From the NCBI RefSeq assembly GCF_000758705.1, contig NZ_CP009287.1, forward strand, positions 5,084,001 through 5,148,000: 64,000 bases of DNA. The letters are read 5' to 3'. This document shows positions 53,189 through 63,485 of the stretch, piece after piece. Positions within the stretch are counted from its first letter, which is position 1. Each line of letters opens with the position of its first letter. The DNA comes from Paenibacillus graminis. GTDB taxonomy: Bacteria > Bacillota > Bacilli > Paenibacillales > Paenibacillaceae. A model generated the notes under the pieces. It ran no database searches, was not told the DNA's origin, and was given only the letters and a program-made list of their open reading frames with translations. A program made the position numbers and the translations under genes.

Positions 53189-55435
53189 TTACCGGGTGAA
53201 TGTATAGGAGCTTCCGGCTTCTCCGTTGAACACAACGGGCTCAAGACCGGGCCCCTCCAGCTTGCAAGGACCGGAAACTGTGCAAGTCACAACTGCTTCG
53301 GTAACCAGTCCCTCCACCCAGGTGAAATCGAAGGTATATCCGCCCCTCGCCCGCAGACCCTTGACGCTGCCCCCGCTCCAGCTTGGCGGAAGCGCGGGCA
53401 GCAGCTTGATTCCTTCCGTATGGCTCTGGAGCAGCATCTCGGCAATTCCCGCCGTTCCTCCAAAATTGCCGTCAATCTGGAACGGCGGATGGTTGTCGAA
53501 CAGGTTGGGCAGCGTAGAATGCTCCAGCAGAGCGCGGACATTCGCGTAAGCCTGGCCTTCATCCTGCAACCGGGCCCAGAAGTTGATGATCCAGGCCCGG
53601 CTCCAGCCGGTGTGGCCGCCGCCGCTGGCCAGCCTGCGTTCCAGCGTCGTCCGGGCGGCTTCAGCCAGTTCCGGCGTATGCTCCACAGTGAAGGCGTCGC
53701 CCGGGTACAGCGCAAACAGATGGGAGATATGGCGGTGCCCCGGCTCCACCTCTTCATAATCCTCCATCCATTCCTGAATCTGCCCGTATTTCCCGATTTG
53801 CGGCCTTGGCAGGCGCTCAAGAGCGGCGGAGAGTTCTTCACGGAACGCCTCATCCCTGCCGACGATCTCCGCACTGCGGATACAAGCCCCAAACAATGCT
53901 TCAATAATCTGAAAATCCATCGAAGCCCCGGCGCAGAGCACTCCCGACTCGCCACCCGGCAGCTTATAGGTGTTCTCAGGGGACACGGACGGGCAGGTAA
54001 TCAGCCGGCCGTCTTCGTCTTCCACCAAATAATCAAGCAGGAATCTGGCCGCCTCCTTCAACGTCTCATACGCCTGCGCCAGAAAATAACGGTCCTGGCT
54101 GAACCGGTAATGTTCCCATAGATGCAGGCACAACCAGGCAGCGCCCAGCGGCCAGAAGGACGCCGGCAGATAGGTATCCTGCGGAGCCGTGTCTGCCCAG
54201 ATATCCGTATTGTGATGCGCCGTAAATCCTCCGCAGCCGTACATGACCCTGGCCGTGACCCGCCCCGGCTCCCGCATCCGCTCGATCAATTCGAACAGCG
54301 GCTCGTGGCATTCGGCCAGATTGCAGATTTCGGCGGGCCAGTAATTCATCTGCGCATTGATATTGATCGTGAATTTGCTGTCCCAGGCCGGGGTGAAGCT
54401 GTCATTCCAAATGCCCTGCAGATTCGCGGGCAAGGAGCCCGGGCGGCTGGAAGAGATAAGCAAATAGCGGCCGTACTGGAAATAGGTCGCTATCAGGCCG
54501 TTGTCCTCTTCCCCCTTCTGAAACCGCTTCAGCCGCTCGTCAGTCGGCAGCCCGTTCAGATGCGGGTTCTCCGGCAGCGTCAGCGTAACCCGCCCATACA
54601 GTCCGCGGTAATCTGCAACATGCCGGTCCAGCAGTACTTCATAGGGAACCTGGCTCAGCTCTTCCAGCCGTCTTTTGGCGGAAAGCTCCGGATCGGGATG
54701 GCGGAACGTGGTTCCTGCGGCAAGCAGCAGCGTAACCGAGCTTGCCCCTTCCACAAGCAGATACTCGCCGACGGTGCGGCAGAGGCCGTCTTCCGTGACT
54801 GCCTTCAAGACAGCGGCAAAGGAGCTGCCCCCATGGCCGCCGCAATCTCCGCTCATCGCCAGTCCGCTGTTCTGCCACTTCCCGGTTTTCTCCAGGTATC
54901 GCCAGTTGTGGCGGTTAAACCTTGCCTTCAGGGAAATCCCGTTCTTCTGGCCGGAGGAAATCCGGAGGACAATAGCCTGATCCGGGCAGCTTGCAAACAG
55001 CTCGCGGGTATACTGAACCTCACCCATCCGATAGCTGATCCGGGAAACGCCGCTTGCCAAATCAAGCTCTCTCCTGTAGTCCTCGGCAGGCTGCCCGTGG
55101 CCGCCAAACGATAACAGCAATTCGCCCAGCGGCAAATAATGCCGCTGCGCTTCGGGCAGTCCCGCCATCGACATGGCAGCCAGTTCCTCCGCCTCGCGCA
55201 GCCTTCCCTCCAGAATCAGCTTGCGAATCCCGGGCAACTGAGGCAGCGCGTCTTCGTTGTTGCGGTCACGCGGACCGCCGTACCATACGGAATCCTCATT
55301 GAGCTGCAGCTTCTCCTCGGCCGTACCGCCAAAAATCATAGCACCGAGCCGCCCGTTGCCAATCGGCAGAGCCTCGTTCCATTCCCGCGCCGGTTGGCTG
55401 TACCACAACTGCCGCTTGTGTTCCATGCTTGTCAT
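53189..55435 (-). CDS. GH95 alpha-L-fucosidase / alpha-L-galactosidase
   Basis: Cytoplasmic enzyme of 748 aa with the full GH95 layout: N-terminal beta domain ('[19 protein letters not shown]'), linker, (alpha/alpha)6 barrel and C-terminal domain. Barrel signatures are '[18 protein letters not shown]' and 'SVSPENTYK', then '[14 protein letters not shown]' and '[17 protein letters not shown]'. There is no signal peptide. GGAGTG lies about 9 bases before the ATG. It is the last of four genes, behind two dehydrogenases and an amidohydrolase that fit oxidation of L-fucose or L-galactose, so its product likely enters that route. Whether it prefers fucose or L-galactose cannot be told here. Confidence 0.92.
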   Translation of the reverse strand: MTSMEHKRQLWYSQPAREWNEALPIGNGRLGAMIFGGTAEEKLQLNEDSVWYGGPRDRNNEDALPQLPGIRKLILEGRLREAEELAAMSMAGLPEAQRHYLPLGELLLSFGGHGQPAEDYRRELDLASGVSRISYRMGEVQYTRELFASCPDQAIVLRISSGQKNGISLKARFNRHNWRYLEKTGKWQNSGLAMSGDCGGHGGSSFAAVLKAVTEDGLCRTVGEYLLVEGASSVTLLLAAGTTFRHPDPELSAKRRLEELSQVPYEVLLDRHVADYRGLYGRVTLTLPENPHLNGLPTDERLKRFQKGEEDNGLIATYFQYGRYLLISSSRPGSLPANLQGIWNDSFTPAWDSKFTININAQMNYWPAEICNLAECHEPLFELIERMREPGRVTARVMYGCGGFTAHHNTDIWADTAPQDTYLPASFWPLGAAWLCLHLWEHYRFSQDRYFLAQAYETLKEAARFLLDYLVEDEDGRLITCPSVSPENTYKLPGGESGVLCAGASMDFQIIEALFGACIRSAEIVGRDEAFREELSAALERLPRPQIGKYGQIQEWMEDYEEVEPGHRHISHLFALYPGDAFTVEHTPELAEAARTTLERRLASGGGHTGWSRAWIINFWARLQDEGQAYANVRALLEHSTLPNLFDNHPPFQIDGNFGGTAGIAEMLLQSHTEGIKLLPALPPSWSGGSVKGLRARGGYTFDFTWVEGLVTEAVVTCTVSGPCKLEGPGLEPVVFNGEAGSSYTFTR

Positions 55436-55476
55436 TATTGATACACTCCTTCAATCCGCATAATATAGCATCGTGA

Positions 55477-56496
55477 TTAGTCCAGTTCTACCAGCGCCTT
55501 AATCACCCTTGATTCAGGCTTTAGCCAGTCCTCAAACTGGCCGATCATATCTTCGAACCTGCTGCGGTGGGAAACGTAGCGGCTGACATCGATGTAACCG
55601 TCCCTGATGGCATTAAGCACGCGCTCAAAGTCCTCCCGGGTGGCATTTCTGCTGCCCTGCACCGTCATTTCACGCGCATGAAAATCGGGATCATTGAAGG
55701 TAATCATGCCCTTCACCAATCCCACATAGGTCAGCGTTCCCCCGTGGCCGGCAAGCCCAAACGCACCTTCCATGGATGAGATATTACCGGTGGAATCGAT
55801 GACATGTGGCAGGAAGCTGCCTCCGGTAAGCTTGGATAACTGCCCCTTCGGCTCCCGGAGCGCGCTCACCGTATGCTCCGCCTGTGCCCATTCCTTGCAG
55901 AAATCCAGACGTTCGTCGTTTACGTCCATGGCGATCACCTTCGCACCGGCGTATCTGGCCATCGCCATCACGCCCAGCCCGATCGGACCGGCTCCGATAA
56001 CCAGGACTTGATCGTATGCGCCAAGTCCGGACCGCCGGACGGCATGCGCACCGATGGCCAGCGGCTCCAGCATCGCCGCCTGATCCAGCGTCAGCCCTTC
56101 CGTTTTCAGCAGATTTTGTACAGGCAAGGCTACCCGTTCCCGCATTCCGCCGTCCAAATGAACGCCGAACACTCTCATATTCTGGCAGCAGTTGGTTTTG
56201 CCGCTCTGGCAGGCCCGGCACTCGCCGCAATGAAGATAGGGAATGACACTGACCTGGTCACCGGCCCGCAGTCCCTCCGGGTTGTCGCCGATGTGCTCAA
56301 TCGTTCCGGACAGCTCATGCCCAAGCACGCGCGGATAGGTGAAATAAGGCTGATTGCCCCGGTAAGCGTGGAGATCGGTACCGCAAATGCCGATCCGCCG
56401 AATCCTCACAATCGCTTCACCGGCCTGGAGCTCCGGCTCCGGCAGATCCTCCCTGAACACAAATTTCCCGATTTCTTCACAGATAATCCCCTTCAT
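55477..56496 (-). CDS. Zinc-dependent alcohol/sugar dehydrogenase
   Basis: Medium-chain dehydrogenase of 339 aa that oxidises a secondary alcohol of a sugar or sugar acid with NAD(P). Catalytic zinc ligands: Cys38 in 'GICGTDLHAY' and His60-Glu61 in 'LGHELSG'. The structural zinc lobe has 'CGECRACQSGKTNC'. The cofactor fold is 'VIGAGPIGLGVMA'. The ATG at 56496 overlaps the stop of the reductase gene by one base (TAATG) with GGGGAG upstream; the longer frame to 56556 lies inside that gene. By context it would handle L-fuconate or L-galactonate, or a later intermediate (inference; L-galactonate 5-dehydrogenase is one option). Confidence 0.88.
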   Translation of the reverse strand: MKGIICEEIGKFVFREDLPEPELQAGEAIVRIRRIGICGTDLHAYRGNQPYFTYPRVLGHELSGTIEHIGDNPEGLRAGDQVSVIPYLHCGECRACQSGKTNCCQNMRVFGVHLDGGMRERVALPVQNLLKTEGLTLDQAAMLEPLAIGAHAVRRSGLGAYDQVLVIGAGPIGLGVMAMARYAGAKVIAMDVNDERLDFCKEWAQAEHTVSALREPKGQLSKLTGGSFLPHVIDSTGNISSMEGAFGLAGHGGTLTYVGLVKGMITFNDPDFHAREMTVQGSRNATREDFERVLNAIRDGYIDVSRYVSHRSRFEDMIGQFEDWLKPESRVIKALVELD

Positions 56497-57455
56497 TATA
56501 ACCGCTCCCCGTTCTGATCCCGCTCTTCGTTCCACTCCGGACGGCCGCTCGGCCACGTTGCGCCGTTGATCGGCTTCAGGATCTCCAGCACTTCCTCCAG
56601 TAATTGTTCATCCACCGGCTCTTCCGTCCACAAAATATTGTTGCGGATATTTGCCGGTGTTGCCGTACTTACGAGTGTTGTCGGAATCTGTTCATTCGCT
56701 GTGGAGAACTGGACCGCCAGCTTCGCAATGTCCTCTCCCTTGTCCCGGCAATATTCGGCCGCCCGCTTACAGGCAGCCTGGATGTCCCCGCTAGCCGGAT
56801 GCCAGTCAGGCACCTGGCGGTTACTCAGCAGGCCCATGGAAATGGGCGACGCATTCATCAGTCCGGTTCCCTGCTGCTCCAGCAGCGGAAGCAGACGAAG
56901 CAGCGTGGTATCGTTCAGGGAATAATGGCAATACGACAAAATCACATCCAGAGCGGTACGTGAGAGCACCCTGCCGAAGATATTCAAGGGCAGGCCGGTC
57001 ACGCCGAAGTAACGGATCTTCCCCGATTGCTTCAATTCCTCCAGAGCCGGAACCGCTTCCTCCATCACCTGCTCCACCCGGCCGAATTCGATATCGTGCA
57101 GCAGTAAAATATCCAGATAATCCGTTCCCAGACGGCGCATGCTTTCTTCCGCGCTGCGGATTACCCGTTCCCTGGAGAAATCGAACTCATCCTGGCCGTA
57201 ACGCCCGGCCTTCGTACTTATCATGTACCGGTCCCGCGGAACCGTCCGCAGTGCCTCTCCCAGCACCGTCTCTGCCTTCGTCAACCCGTAGTACGGAGAT
57301 ACATCAATCAGATTAATCCCCATGTCGATAGCCGTATGAACCGTACGGATTCCCTCTTCCTTGGGAACATCCCGAAATACGCTTCCCAGCGAAGAAGCCC
57401 CATAGCTTAGCACAGAGACGTCCAGCCCTGTATTCCCCAGCTTTCTGTATTTCAT
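56496..57455 (-). CDS. Aldo/keto reductase, L-galactose (L-fucose) 1-dehydrogenase type
   Basis: NAD(P)-dependent enzyme of 319 aa. The catalytic tetrad is Asp51 and Tyr56 in 'DVSPYYGLTK', Lys82 in 'ISTKAGRYG', and His120 in 'LLLHDIEFG'. Stretches such as 'GASSLGSVFRDV', 'VDVILSYCHYSLND'-type text and 'NASPISMGLL' closely follow plant L-galactose dehydrogenase, from memory of that family. L-fucose is 6-deoxy-L-galactose, so either sugar could be oxidised to its lactone. It overlaps the amidohydrolase gene by 4 bp and the dehydrogenase gene by one base, showing tight coupling. Confidence 0.86.
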   Translation of the reverse strand: MKYRKLGNTGLDVSVLSYGASSLGSVFRDVPKEEGIRTVHTAIDMGINLIDVSPYYGLTKAETVLGEALRTVPRDRYMISTKAGRYGQDEFDFSRERVIRSAEESMRRLGTDYLDILLLHDIEFGRVEQVMEEAVPALEELKQSGKIRYFGVTGLPLNIFGRVLSRTALDVILSYCHYSLNDTTLLRLLPLLEQQGTGLMNASPISMGLLSNRQVPDWHPASGDIQAACKRAAEYCRDKGEDIAKLAVQFSTANEQIPTTLVSTATPANIRNNILWTEEPVDEQLLEEVLEILKPINGATWPSGRPEWNEERDQNGERL

Positions 57456-58312
57456 ATCGTTAAACCTCCAATAGATTGTGAATTCAACTTGTAAAATCCC
57501 GCCGCATTCGCGCCGAAGATGGGCTCCATCTCTTGCGGCGACAGCCGCTCCTGCAGGGCTTGCCGCAAGACCTCAACCACCTCATCATAGGTTGCAGCCA
57601 TGAGGCATACGGGCCAATCGCTGCCGAACATTAGCCTGTCCGGTCCAAACAGGTCCAGCGCTGCATGTACATAAGCCGTGAAATCCTCCTGCTTCCAGTC
57701 CTGGGAATCAGCCTCCGTCACCATCCCGGACAGCTTGCAGTAAATGCCGGGGTGCTGCGCAATTTCCGTCATATGGCTTCGCCACGGCTCCAATCGGCCC
57801 GAAGCAACCGGCGGCTTCGCCAGATGGTCGATGACGCCTCTCAGTCCGGGAACCCGTTCCAGCAGTTCAACAACCTGCGGGAGCTGATCCGCCAGCACAA
57901 GCAGGTCAACGGGAAGGTCCTCTTCCGCAAAATATGAAAGCGCTTCTAAATAGGGGGTAGATAAAAGGAGGCGGGGATCGTCCATCTCCTGTATCATCAC
58001 GCGAATCCCGGTGAATTTCAGATGCTTGCGGAAGCGCCGGTATTGCGCTTTGAATGACGGGTTCTCAAGGTCCAGCCAACCGACCACCCCAGCTATGGAA
58101 TCGGCTTTTTCGCTTAATCCAAGAATATATTCGGTCTCCTCCACCGTGGGCGCAGCCTGTACCAAAATCGTGCGGCTGATCCCGTGTTTTTGCAAATGCG
58201 GTTCAAGGTCAGAGGGCTGATAATCCCGGAACAGCACCGGAATTTCGGGTGTAATCCATCCGTAATCGTTTCTATCTATCTTCCAATAATGCTGATGAGC
58301 GTCAATACGCAT
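57452..58312 (-). CDS. Amidohydrolase, sugar lactonase type (COG3618-like)
   Basis: TIM-barrel metal hydrolase of 286 aa. The first metal ligands are His6 and His8 in 'MRIDAHQHYW'; 'RGVIDHLAKPP' and 'LMFGSDWPVCL' supply later His and Asp ligands. This subgroup includes L-fucono- and L-rhamnono-lactonases. The ATG at 58312 follows GGAGGTGGGGTG; an upstream frame extension to 58375 looks untranslated. It heads the four-gene operon, divergent from an AraC gene. With the reductase it would open L-fucono- or L-galactono-lactone (inference). No fuconate dehydratase gene is seen in the window. Confidence 0.87.
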   Translation of the reverse strand: MRIDAHQHYWKIDRNDYGWITPEIPVLFRDYQPSDLEPHLQKHGISRTILVQAAPTVEETEYILGLSEKADSIAGVVGWLDLENPSFKAQYRRFRKHLKFTGIRVMIQEMDDPRLLLSTPYLEALSYFAEEDLPVDLLVLADQLPQVVELLERVPGLRGVIDHLAKPPVASGRLEPWRSHMTEIAQHPGIYCKLSGMVTEADSQDWKQEDFTAYVHAALDLFGPDRLMFGSDWPVCLMAATYDEVVEVLRQALQERLSPQEMEPIFGANAAGFYKLNSQSIGGLTI

Positions 58313-58443
58313 CACCCCACCTCCATTCCATCTTATTTTAAACATCCGATAAAAGAATAAAAATAGCTTAAACAAACAAATTTATACCTTATTTTGATAT
58401 GATGACTGTAAGAATCTTTAGGTACAACAAAGGAGGCGGGGCA

Positions 58444-59313
58444 ATGAAACCGGTCCGTAAGGTTTTTGACAACGAGTTGCCGTTTTCTCTGCTATTGGAC
58501 TACAAGGAAACGAAAAGCCCGCAGCGAGAACTTCCCGACCATCAGCATCACTGGTATGAGTTCGTATACATCTACCGGGGAAAAGGGACATTTTTTATTG
58601 ATCAGACGTTTTACGAAATGCGCCGGGGCGACGTCATCGTCGTTCCCGGAAATACGGTGCACCGGGGATTTCCCGACAAAGAGGAGCCGGTGACGTCCTC
58701 CGCCGTTTTTTTCAGCCCCTACCTTGTTCATAACAACGCATTCAGCGAGGCATACGCCTATCTGAAGCTGTTTGATGCAGCCAAAAAGAACAAGCGGTAC
58801 AAATATACTCTGCCTCCTGAACACGCCAAAATAGTAGAAAGCGATATCGATGCTATCCATCATGAATGGGAGATGAAGCGGCCGGACGGCGGCCATGCCA
58901 TGGCGCTGCTGCTCCATCTCGCGCTGCTTCACTTAAACCGGTACTGCTTGCCGCAGACCGCCGAGCCGGGCGCCCCGAACGCATTGGTCCCGGATTGGTT
59001 CCGTGAAGCGCTCGCCTACATCAACGACCACCTGGACCAGCCGCTGGAGCTTAACGTGCTGGCGAAAAGGGCGGCTGTATCTCCGGCCCATTTCAGCCGC
59101 GTCTTCAAGCAGCGGCTGGGTATGAACGCGACCGGTTATATTTCGACCAAGCGGATTTTTGCAGCCAAGGACAGCTTGCTCCAGTCCAACGACAAAGTTG
59201 AGCACATTGCTATGGCCTGCGGCTTTGAGAGTATGCCCCATTTTTACCGCACGTTTAAAAAATATACAGACATGACTCCCGCCGCCTACCGGAAGGGCAA
59301 CCGGCCGCAATGA
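58444..59313 (+). CDS. AraC-family transcriptional regulator
   Basis: Regulator of 289 aa. The N-terminal cupin domain includes 'ELPDHQHHWYEFVYIYRGKGT' in part and 'MRRGDVIVVPGNTVHRGFP'; its His-rich pocket is typical. The C-terminal DNA-binding domain (about 187-287) has 'LELNVLAKRAAVSPAHFSRVF' in part and 'IAMACGFESMPHFYRTFKKYT'. The ATG at 58444 follows AAAGGAGG; an in-frame ATG at 58399 lacks a ribosome site. Divergent by 131 bp from the amidohydrolase operon, which it likely controls in response to fucose, L-galactose or a breakdown product. Confidence 0.91.
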   Translation: MKPVRKVFDNELPFSLLLDYKETKSPQRELPDHQHHWYEFVYIYRGKGTFFIDQTFYEMRRGDVIVVPGNTVHRGFPDKEEPVTSSAVFFSPYLVHNNAFSEAYAYLKLFDAAKKNKRYKYTLPPEHAKIVESDIDAIHHEWEMKRPDGGHAMALLLHLALLHLNRYCLPQTAEPGAPNALVPDWFREALAYINDHLDQPLELNVLAKRAAVSPAHFSRVFKQRLGMNATGYISTKRIFAAKDSLLQSNDKVEHIAMACGFESMPHFYRTFKKYTDMTPAAYRKGNRPQ

Positions 59314-59431
59314 GCCACTCATTGTTCTTAATACGCCGTGCTGCCATCCTGCGCAGGGGAGAACCAGCTGGCCTTCTGCTGCATGAAGCTCTCTCGTCCA
59401 ACACAATGCTGTGAACCTTGGCGGACCCGTG

Positions 59432-61856
59432 CTAGCTCTTCAGGTCTTCTTCCCTGACAGCTACAGCTTCTCTATGATAAGTTACGATGCATCTTCCCGG
59501 TATGCCGGCGATCTCTACCGCAAATGCTCTGGCCGCAGGCATACCCGCGTAGCTTCCGCTGCGCTTCCCAATCGTCAAGGTACGGTCCGCTTCGCTCCAC
59601 TTCAGCTCAATTGTGGCGTACGAGCCGTTCTCATAATTATAGTTATCCCCTTCATCTTCATACAGTGTGAATGAGGCATCCTTGCCGGCATATACCTTCA
59701 AGCCAATCCTCGCATCCGGCTGTTCATCCGCATATTGAACATCCGGGCCAAGCGGAACAATCGAGCCGGCACGGACAAAGAGGGGAATTGTCCCCAAATC
59801 GGCCTTGGCTTCAATCGTCAAGCCGCCCTCCATCCGTTCATCGCTCCAGTAATCGTACCATTCACCGGCAGGCAGGTAGACACTGCGCTGCTTGTCAATT
59901 CCCTGGAGCTCGCGGGAGCCGGGACCATAATACATCGGAGCCGTGACGGGGGCAACCAGGAAGGCCGGACCGAACATGAACTGATCGCCTATCGAATGGA
60001 CCTGCACATCTTCCCGGTAATCAAAAGCCAGCGCACGGAGCATCGTATCATTGCGATGGGCGACGGCCCCTGCCATAGAATAGATATATGGCATCAGCTT
60101 GTAGCGGAGCTTCAGATACTTCACCAGCGTATCGTACACCAGCTCGCCCTCTTCGCCGAACTGCCACACCTCTCTTGGCGTATCAGTTCCATGGGAACGG
60201 AACATGGGCAGTAAGGCCCCCAGCTGGAACCAGCGGACATACAGCTCACGATAACCAAGATCGGCGGCCCCTTCGTCATAATCCCCGTTCCAGAACCATT
60301 GCTCCTTGTGCTTGCGCACGAAGAACGCGCCGATATCCAGTGTCCAGTAAGGGGAACCTGTAACGCAAAAGTTAAGGCCGTCTGCAATCTGCCTCCGCAG
60401 CGTCTCCCAATTGGCTGCTATATCTCCCGACCATGTAATCGTGCCGTAACGGTGCTGCCCGGCAAAAGCGGAGCGCGTCAGATTCACGACCCGTTTGCCC
60501 GTGGTCGCAGCTCGCTGGCCTTCATAGATGCCTTTGGAATGCAGCAGCGAATAGGCATTGATCACCCCCGGATCGAGATAACGCTTGGACTCTGCCGTGT
60601 TAATGAGCATGCGCTGCTCCGGCTCCGGCTTCACCGCTCCCTTCCAGTCGGCCTCGAACGGCTCGGTGCAGTCGCACCACCAGGCATCAATCCCATGGGA
60701 GAACAGTCCGGTATCGGCCTGCTTCCAGTACAGCTCACGCGCTTCCTCCCGGAAGGCGTCATATGTGGCCTGATTGCCGAGCAGGAAACCGCGCCCGCTC
60801 ATTTCTTGGTGGTTATCACCGCCGGCGCCCATAATCGGCCATATGGATATCATCAGCTTGGCATTCAGTGCATGCAAGCTGTGCATCATTTGCGAGGGGT
60901 CCGGGAACCGTTCGGGATCAAACGTCTTTTGTCCCCATAAACTGCCCGGCCACGACTGCCAATCCAGAACGATGCAATCGAGAGGAAGCGAACGGTCACG
61001 ATACTCCTGCACGGTGGCAATCAATTCCTCCTGGGAAATGTACCGTTCCTTGGATTGCACATACCCGTAAGACCATTTCGGAAGCATCGGCGCTTCCCCC
61101 GTCAAATGCCGAATTCCGGCAATAATCTGATCGAACTCCGGGCCGTAAATCACATAATAATCCATTTCCTCATCCACATCCGTCCAGAGATAGGAGCCGA
61201 ATGCATCATCATGGAAGGTCATGTACGAATAGGAGTCTACCAAAATCCCGTAACCGCGCGTAGATACAAGAACCGGGACAACCGCTTTCATATTTTGCTG
61301 GTACAAATATTGATGCCGGCCCCGGATTCATCATCCCCTCTTCATGGGAGCCAAGTCCATACAGGGCCTCGCCCTCCTGCCATTCGAATTCCAGCTTCGT
61401 ATGATAGGCTTGTCTGTCAAGCCTGCGGTTGATCCCTTCCGCTCTTGCACGCAGGCCGTCCGCCCCCTGATCGGTTTCAACCTTATCCGCCGAAGCATCG
61501 AAGACCGTACGGTATACCTCCGTCCGCTCCAGCGTTTTGCCGCCTCTTGCCGGTTCCTTGGTCAGCAGCTTGCCATTTGCATCCCAATAACTGAAAGCAC
61601 AGGTCAGCTTGTCCACCTGAATCGTAAGCAGCGCTGTCGAGATTTCCAGATGGCCGTGCTGGTCCGCAACCGTCCACCCCACACTCTCCGCCTTCGGGCG
61701 GCTCACCACCACAAGGCTTTCTTTCCTGCTTAGCTCCGAATCCAGAGTATAACGAATTCTGGCAATGCCCGGTGTGCAAAAAGCGATATGCATGATTCCT
61801 TCTGCAGTCTCCAGCCTGACGCCATCCGAACAGGAATGCACATGCTTCAGTTTCAC
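59432..61856 (-). pseudogene. GH31 alpha-xylosidase/alpha-glucosidase with a frameshift
   Basis: Two overlapping minus-strand frames together make one GH31 protein of about 800 aa. The first (from ATG 61856) gives the N-terminal domain through 'GLGSHEEGMMNP'; the second continues with 'RGRHQYLYQQNMKAVVPVLV' and runs to the stop at 59432. The break lies at the GC-rich run 61316-61328. Later parts are intact: nucleophile Asp in 'GIDAWWCDCTEP' (Asp212 counted from ATG 61306), acid/base in 'TWSGDIAANW' (Asp295), and the C-terminal sandwich. A fresh mutation or a sequencing error are both possible. There is no signal peptide. The family includes xyloglucan alpha-xylosidases. Confidence 0.85.
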
Positions 61857-61961
61857 AACTTATCCCTACCCTTCCTCATAATTTTGCTATTGTTGATGCC
61901 GAATAATCTAACCTATATTTGCGGATTACAGACACAATATTACGATTTGCAGGAGGATAAG

Positions 61962-62855
61962 ATGTTCGAACACCGTTACCGGGAGGTCAAGCTGCACGGC
62001 CAGCCTGAATTTCCGCTTCATATCTACCACGTGGAGCATCAGGCCAGCGTTCATTCCATTCTTCCTGTGCATTGGCATAATGAAATGGAGATTATCTATC
62101 TGGCCAGAGGGACTGCCGTCTTCAATATCGAAGACCGTGAGTTCGCCGTTCAAGCCGGGGAAGCATTGATCGTTCATCCCGGGGAACTCCATTCGGGGAT
62201 TGGCACTGCCTGTGACGGCACTTGCTATTCTTCCATCGTCTTCCGATTATCTTGGCTGTCTTCTCCGCAATCGGACCGGATTCAGGAATTATACTTTGAC
62301 CTCATCCTGCAGGGAACGGCCAGGCTGCCTGCCCTGTTATCTGCTGCAGACGAAGTCCACTCTAAATTACTCGATTGGGTACGGGAACTGCTGAGCCGCT
62401 ATGAGCGCCGATCCACCGCTTATGAAATGAGCTTGAAGGGCCTCCTGCTGCAGTTCATTGCGGATATTTACCAGTACGGGCTGATGGAGAGCAGCAATGC
62501 GCCGGGAAGCCGCCACGGGCGGGAATACAACCGGCAAATCAAGCAAGTACTGGCTTATATGGAGGCGCATTCAAGCGAGAAGCTGGAGCTGGATCAGCTT
62601 GCTTCCGTGGTGTCGCTTAGCCGCTCCCATTTCTGTACTTTTTTCAAAACCCTGACAGGAATGCGGCCGATGGAATATTTGAACTATATCCGCATCAACA
62701 AAGCGGCCAGTCTCCTCCGCAGCGGATCGTACAATGTATTGGAGGCCGCCCTGGAGTCAGGCTATCAGCATGTCAGCTACTTTTCCAAATGGTTCAAATT
62801 TTATATGAGTATGACGCCTTCGGACTACAAGGCCCGTTATTCTTCCGGTCTTTAG
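61962..62855 (+). CDS. AraC-family transcriptional regulator
   Basis: Regulator of 297 aa. N-terminal cupin: 'SILPVHWHNEMEIIYLARGTA' in part and 'FAVQAGEALIVHPGELHSG'. C-terminal DNA-binding domain (about 195-296): 'LELDQLASVVSLSRSHFCTFF' in part and 'LESGYQHVSYFSKWFKFYMSM'. The ATG at 61962 has AGGAGGAT about 7 bases upstream, a clear choice over the open frame reaching back to 61788, which overlaps the GH31 gene. It is divergent from GH31 (105 bp) and probably controls it. Confidence 0.92.
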   Translation: MFEHRYREVKLHGQPEFPLHIYHVEHQASVHSILPVHWHNEMEIIYLARGTAVFNIEDREFAVQAGEALIVHPGELHSGIGTACDGTCYSSIVFRLSWLSSPQSDRIQELYFDLILQGTARLPALLSAADEVHSKLLDWVRELLSRYERRSTAYEMSLKGLLLQFIADIYQYGLMESSNAPGSRHGREYNRQIKQVLAYMEAHSSEKLELDQLASVVSLSRSHFCTFFKTLTGMRPMEYLNYIRINKAASLLRSGSYNVLEAALESGYQHVSYFSKWFKFYMSMTPSDYKARYSSGL

Positions 62856-63407
62856 CGATGGCAAACTCCATTGCTCCGTGACGGCGGGGACAGACAGAAG
62901 AACGGGTGAGGATTCTGCCTTGTGCGATGCTCCCCTCTCATTCTGCATTCAACCTAAGCAATTACGTTTTCTAACTAAGCATAACTTTTGATTTTCATAT
63001 GGCCTGGCCGTAAGTAACCATATTCACCAAGCCATGCGGACTCAGATGCCGTTATTGGACTGTTTCCCTCTCCTTTTGCCTCCAAACCTACAATATAAGG
63101 TCTCCTGAGTCCGTATCTCCTGAATAAGCACACTTTTCGGCAAAATAATGGCTCCTCTGTCCGCACTGCTCCACATGCTGAAAACAACTCTCCAGCTGCG
63201 TGACTGCTGCCATTGGGTGGTAACTAACAGGGCTTGGCTGCCAATGTGAGGGTAGTCAATAGGCTTCCCTCCGCTCCCCACGCTTCCCGAGTTTCCTAAG
63301 CTTTCCACGCTTCCAGCTCTCCACACGCTCCACACGCTCCACACGCTCCCCACACCACGCCCCCAGCGCCTCCCGCTTTTAGCTTCTTATCGGGTTTGAA
63401 GCACAAT
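62856..63407. other. Intergenic region with a short tandem repeat
   Basis: I see no convincing gene in these 550 bases. Frames on the minus strand are low-complexity or lack a ribosome site. At 63319-63345 the 9-bp unit CTCCACACG occurs three times, within a CT-rich stretch (about 63265-63360). Confidence 0.6.
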
Positions 63408-63453
63408 AACAAGAAAGCAGCACCGGAGAATCTCCGGATGCTGCTTTCTTGTT
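63408..63453 (-). terminator. Long-stem terminator of the last GH43 gene
   Basis: AACAAGAAAGCAGCA and CCGGAGA (63408-63429) pair with TCTCCGG and TGCTGCTTTCTTGTT (63431-63453) around a one-base centre, with one unpaired base. The minus-strand side continues ATTG, so the T-run lies in the stem (TTTCTTGTT). It is 32 bp after the stop at 63486. Confidence 0.7.
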
Positions 63454-63485
63454 CAATGCGTATTCGGATTGCGCTCCCGGCTATT

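Noticed and set aside
53165-53190. AT-rich hairpin AAAATGA/TTCATTTT at the GH95 stop
   Set aside because: Weak stem without GC pairs overlapping the stop codon; not convincing as a terminator.
52724-54121. Plus-strand ORF of 465 codons over the tandem repeats and the end of GH95
   Set aside because: Its main part is the antisense shadow of GH95, and the repeats shift frame between units.
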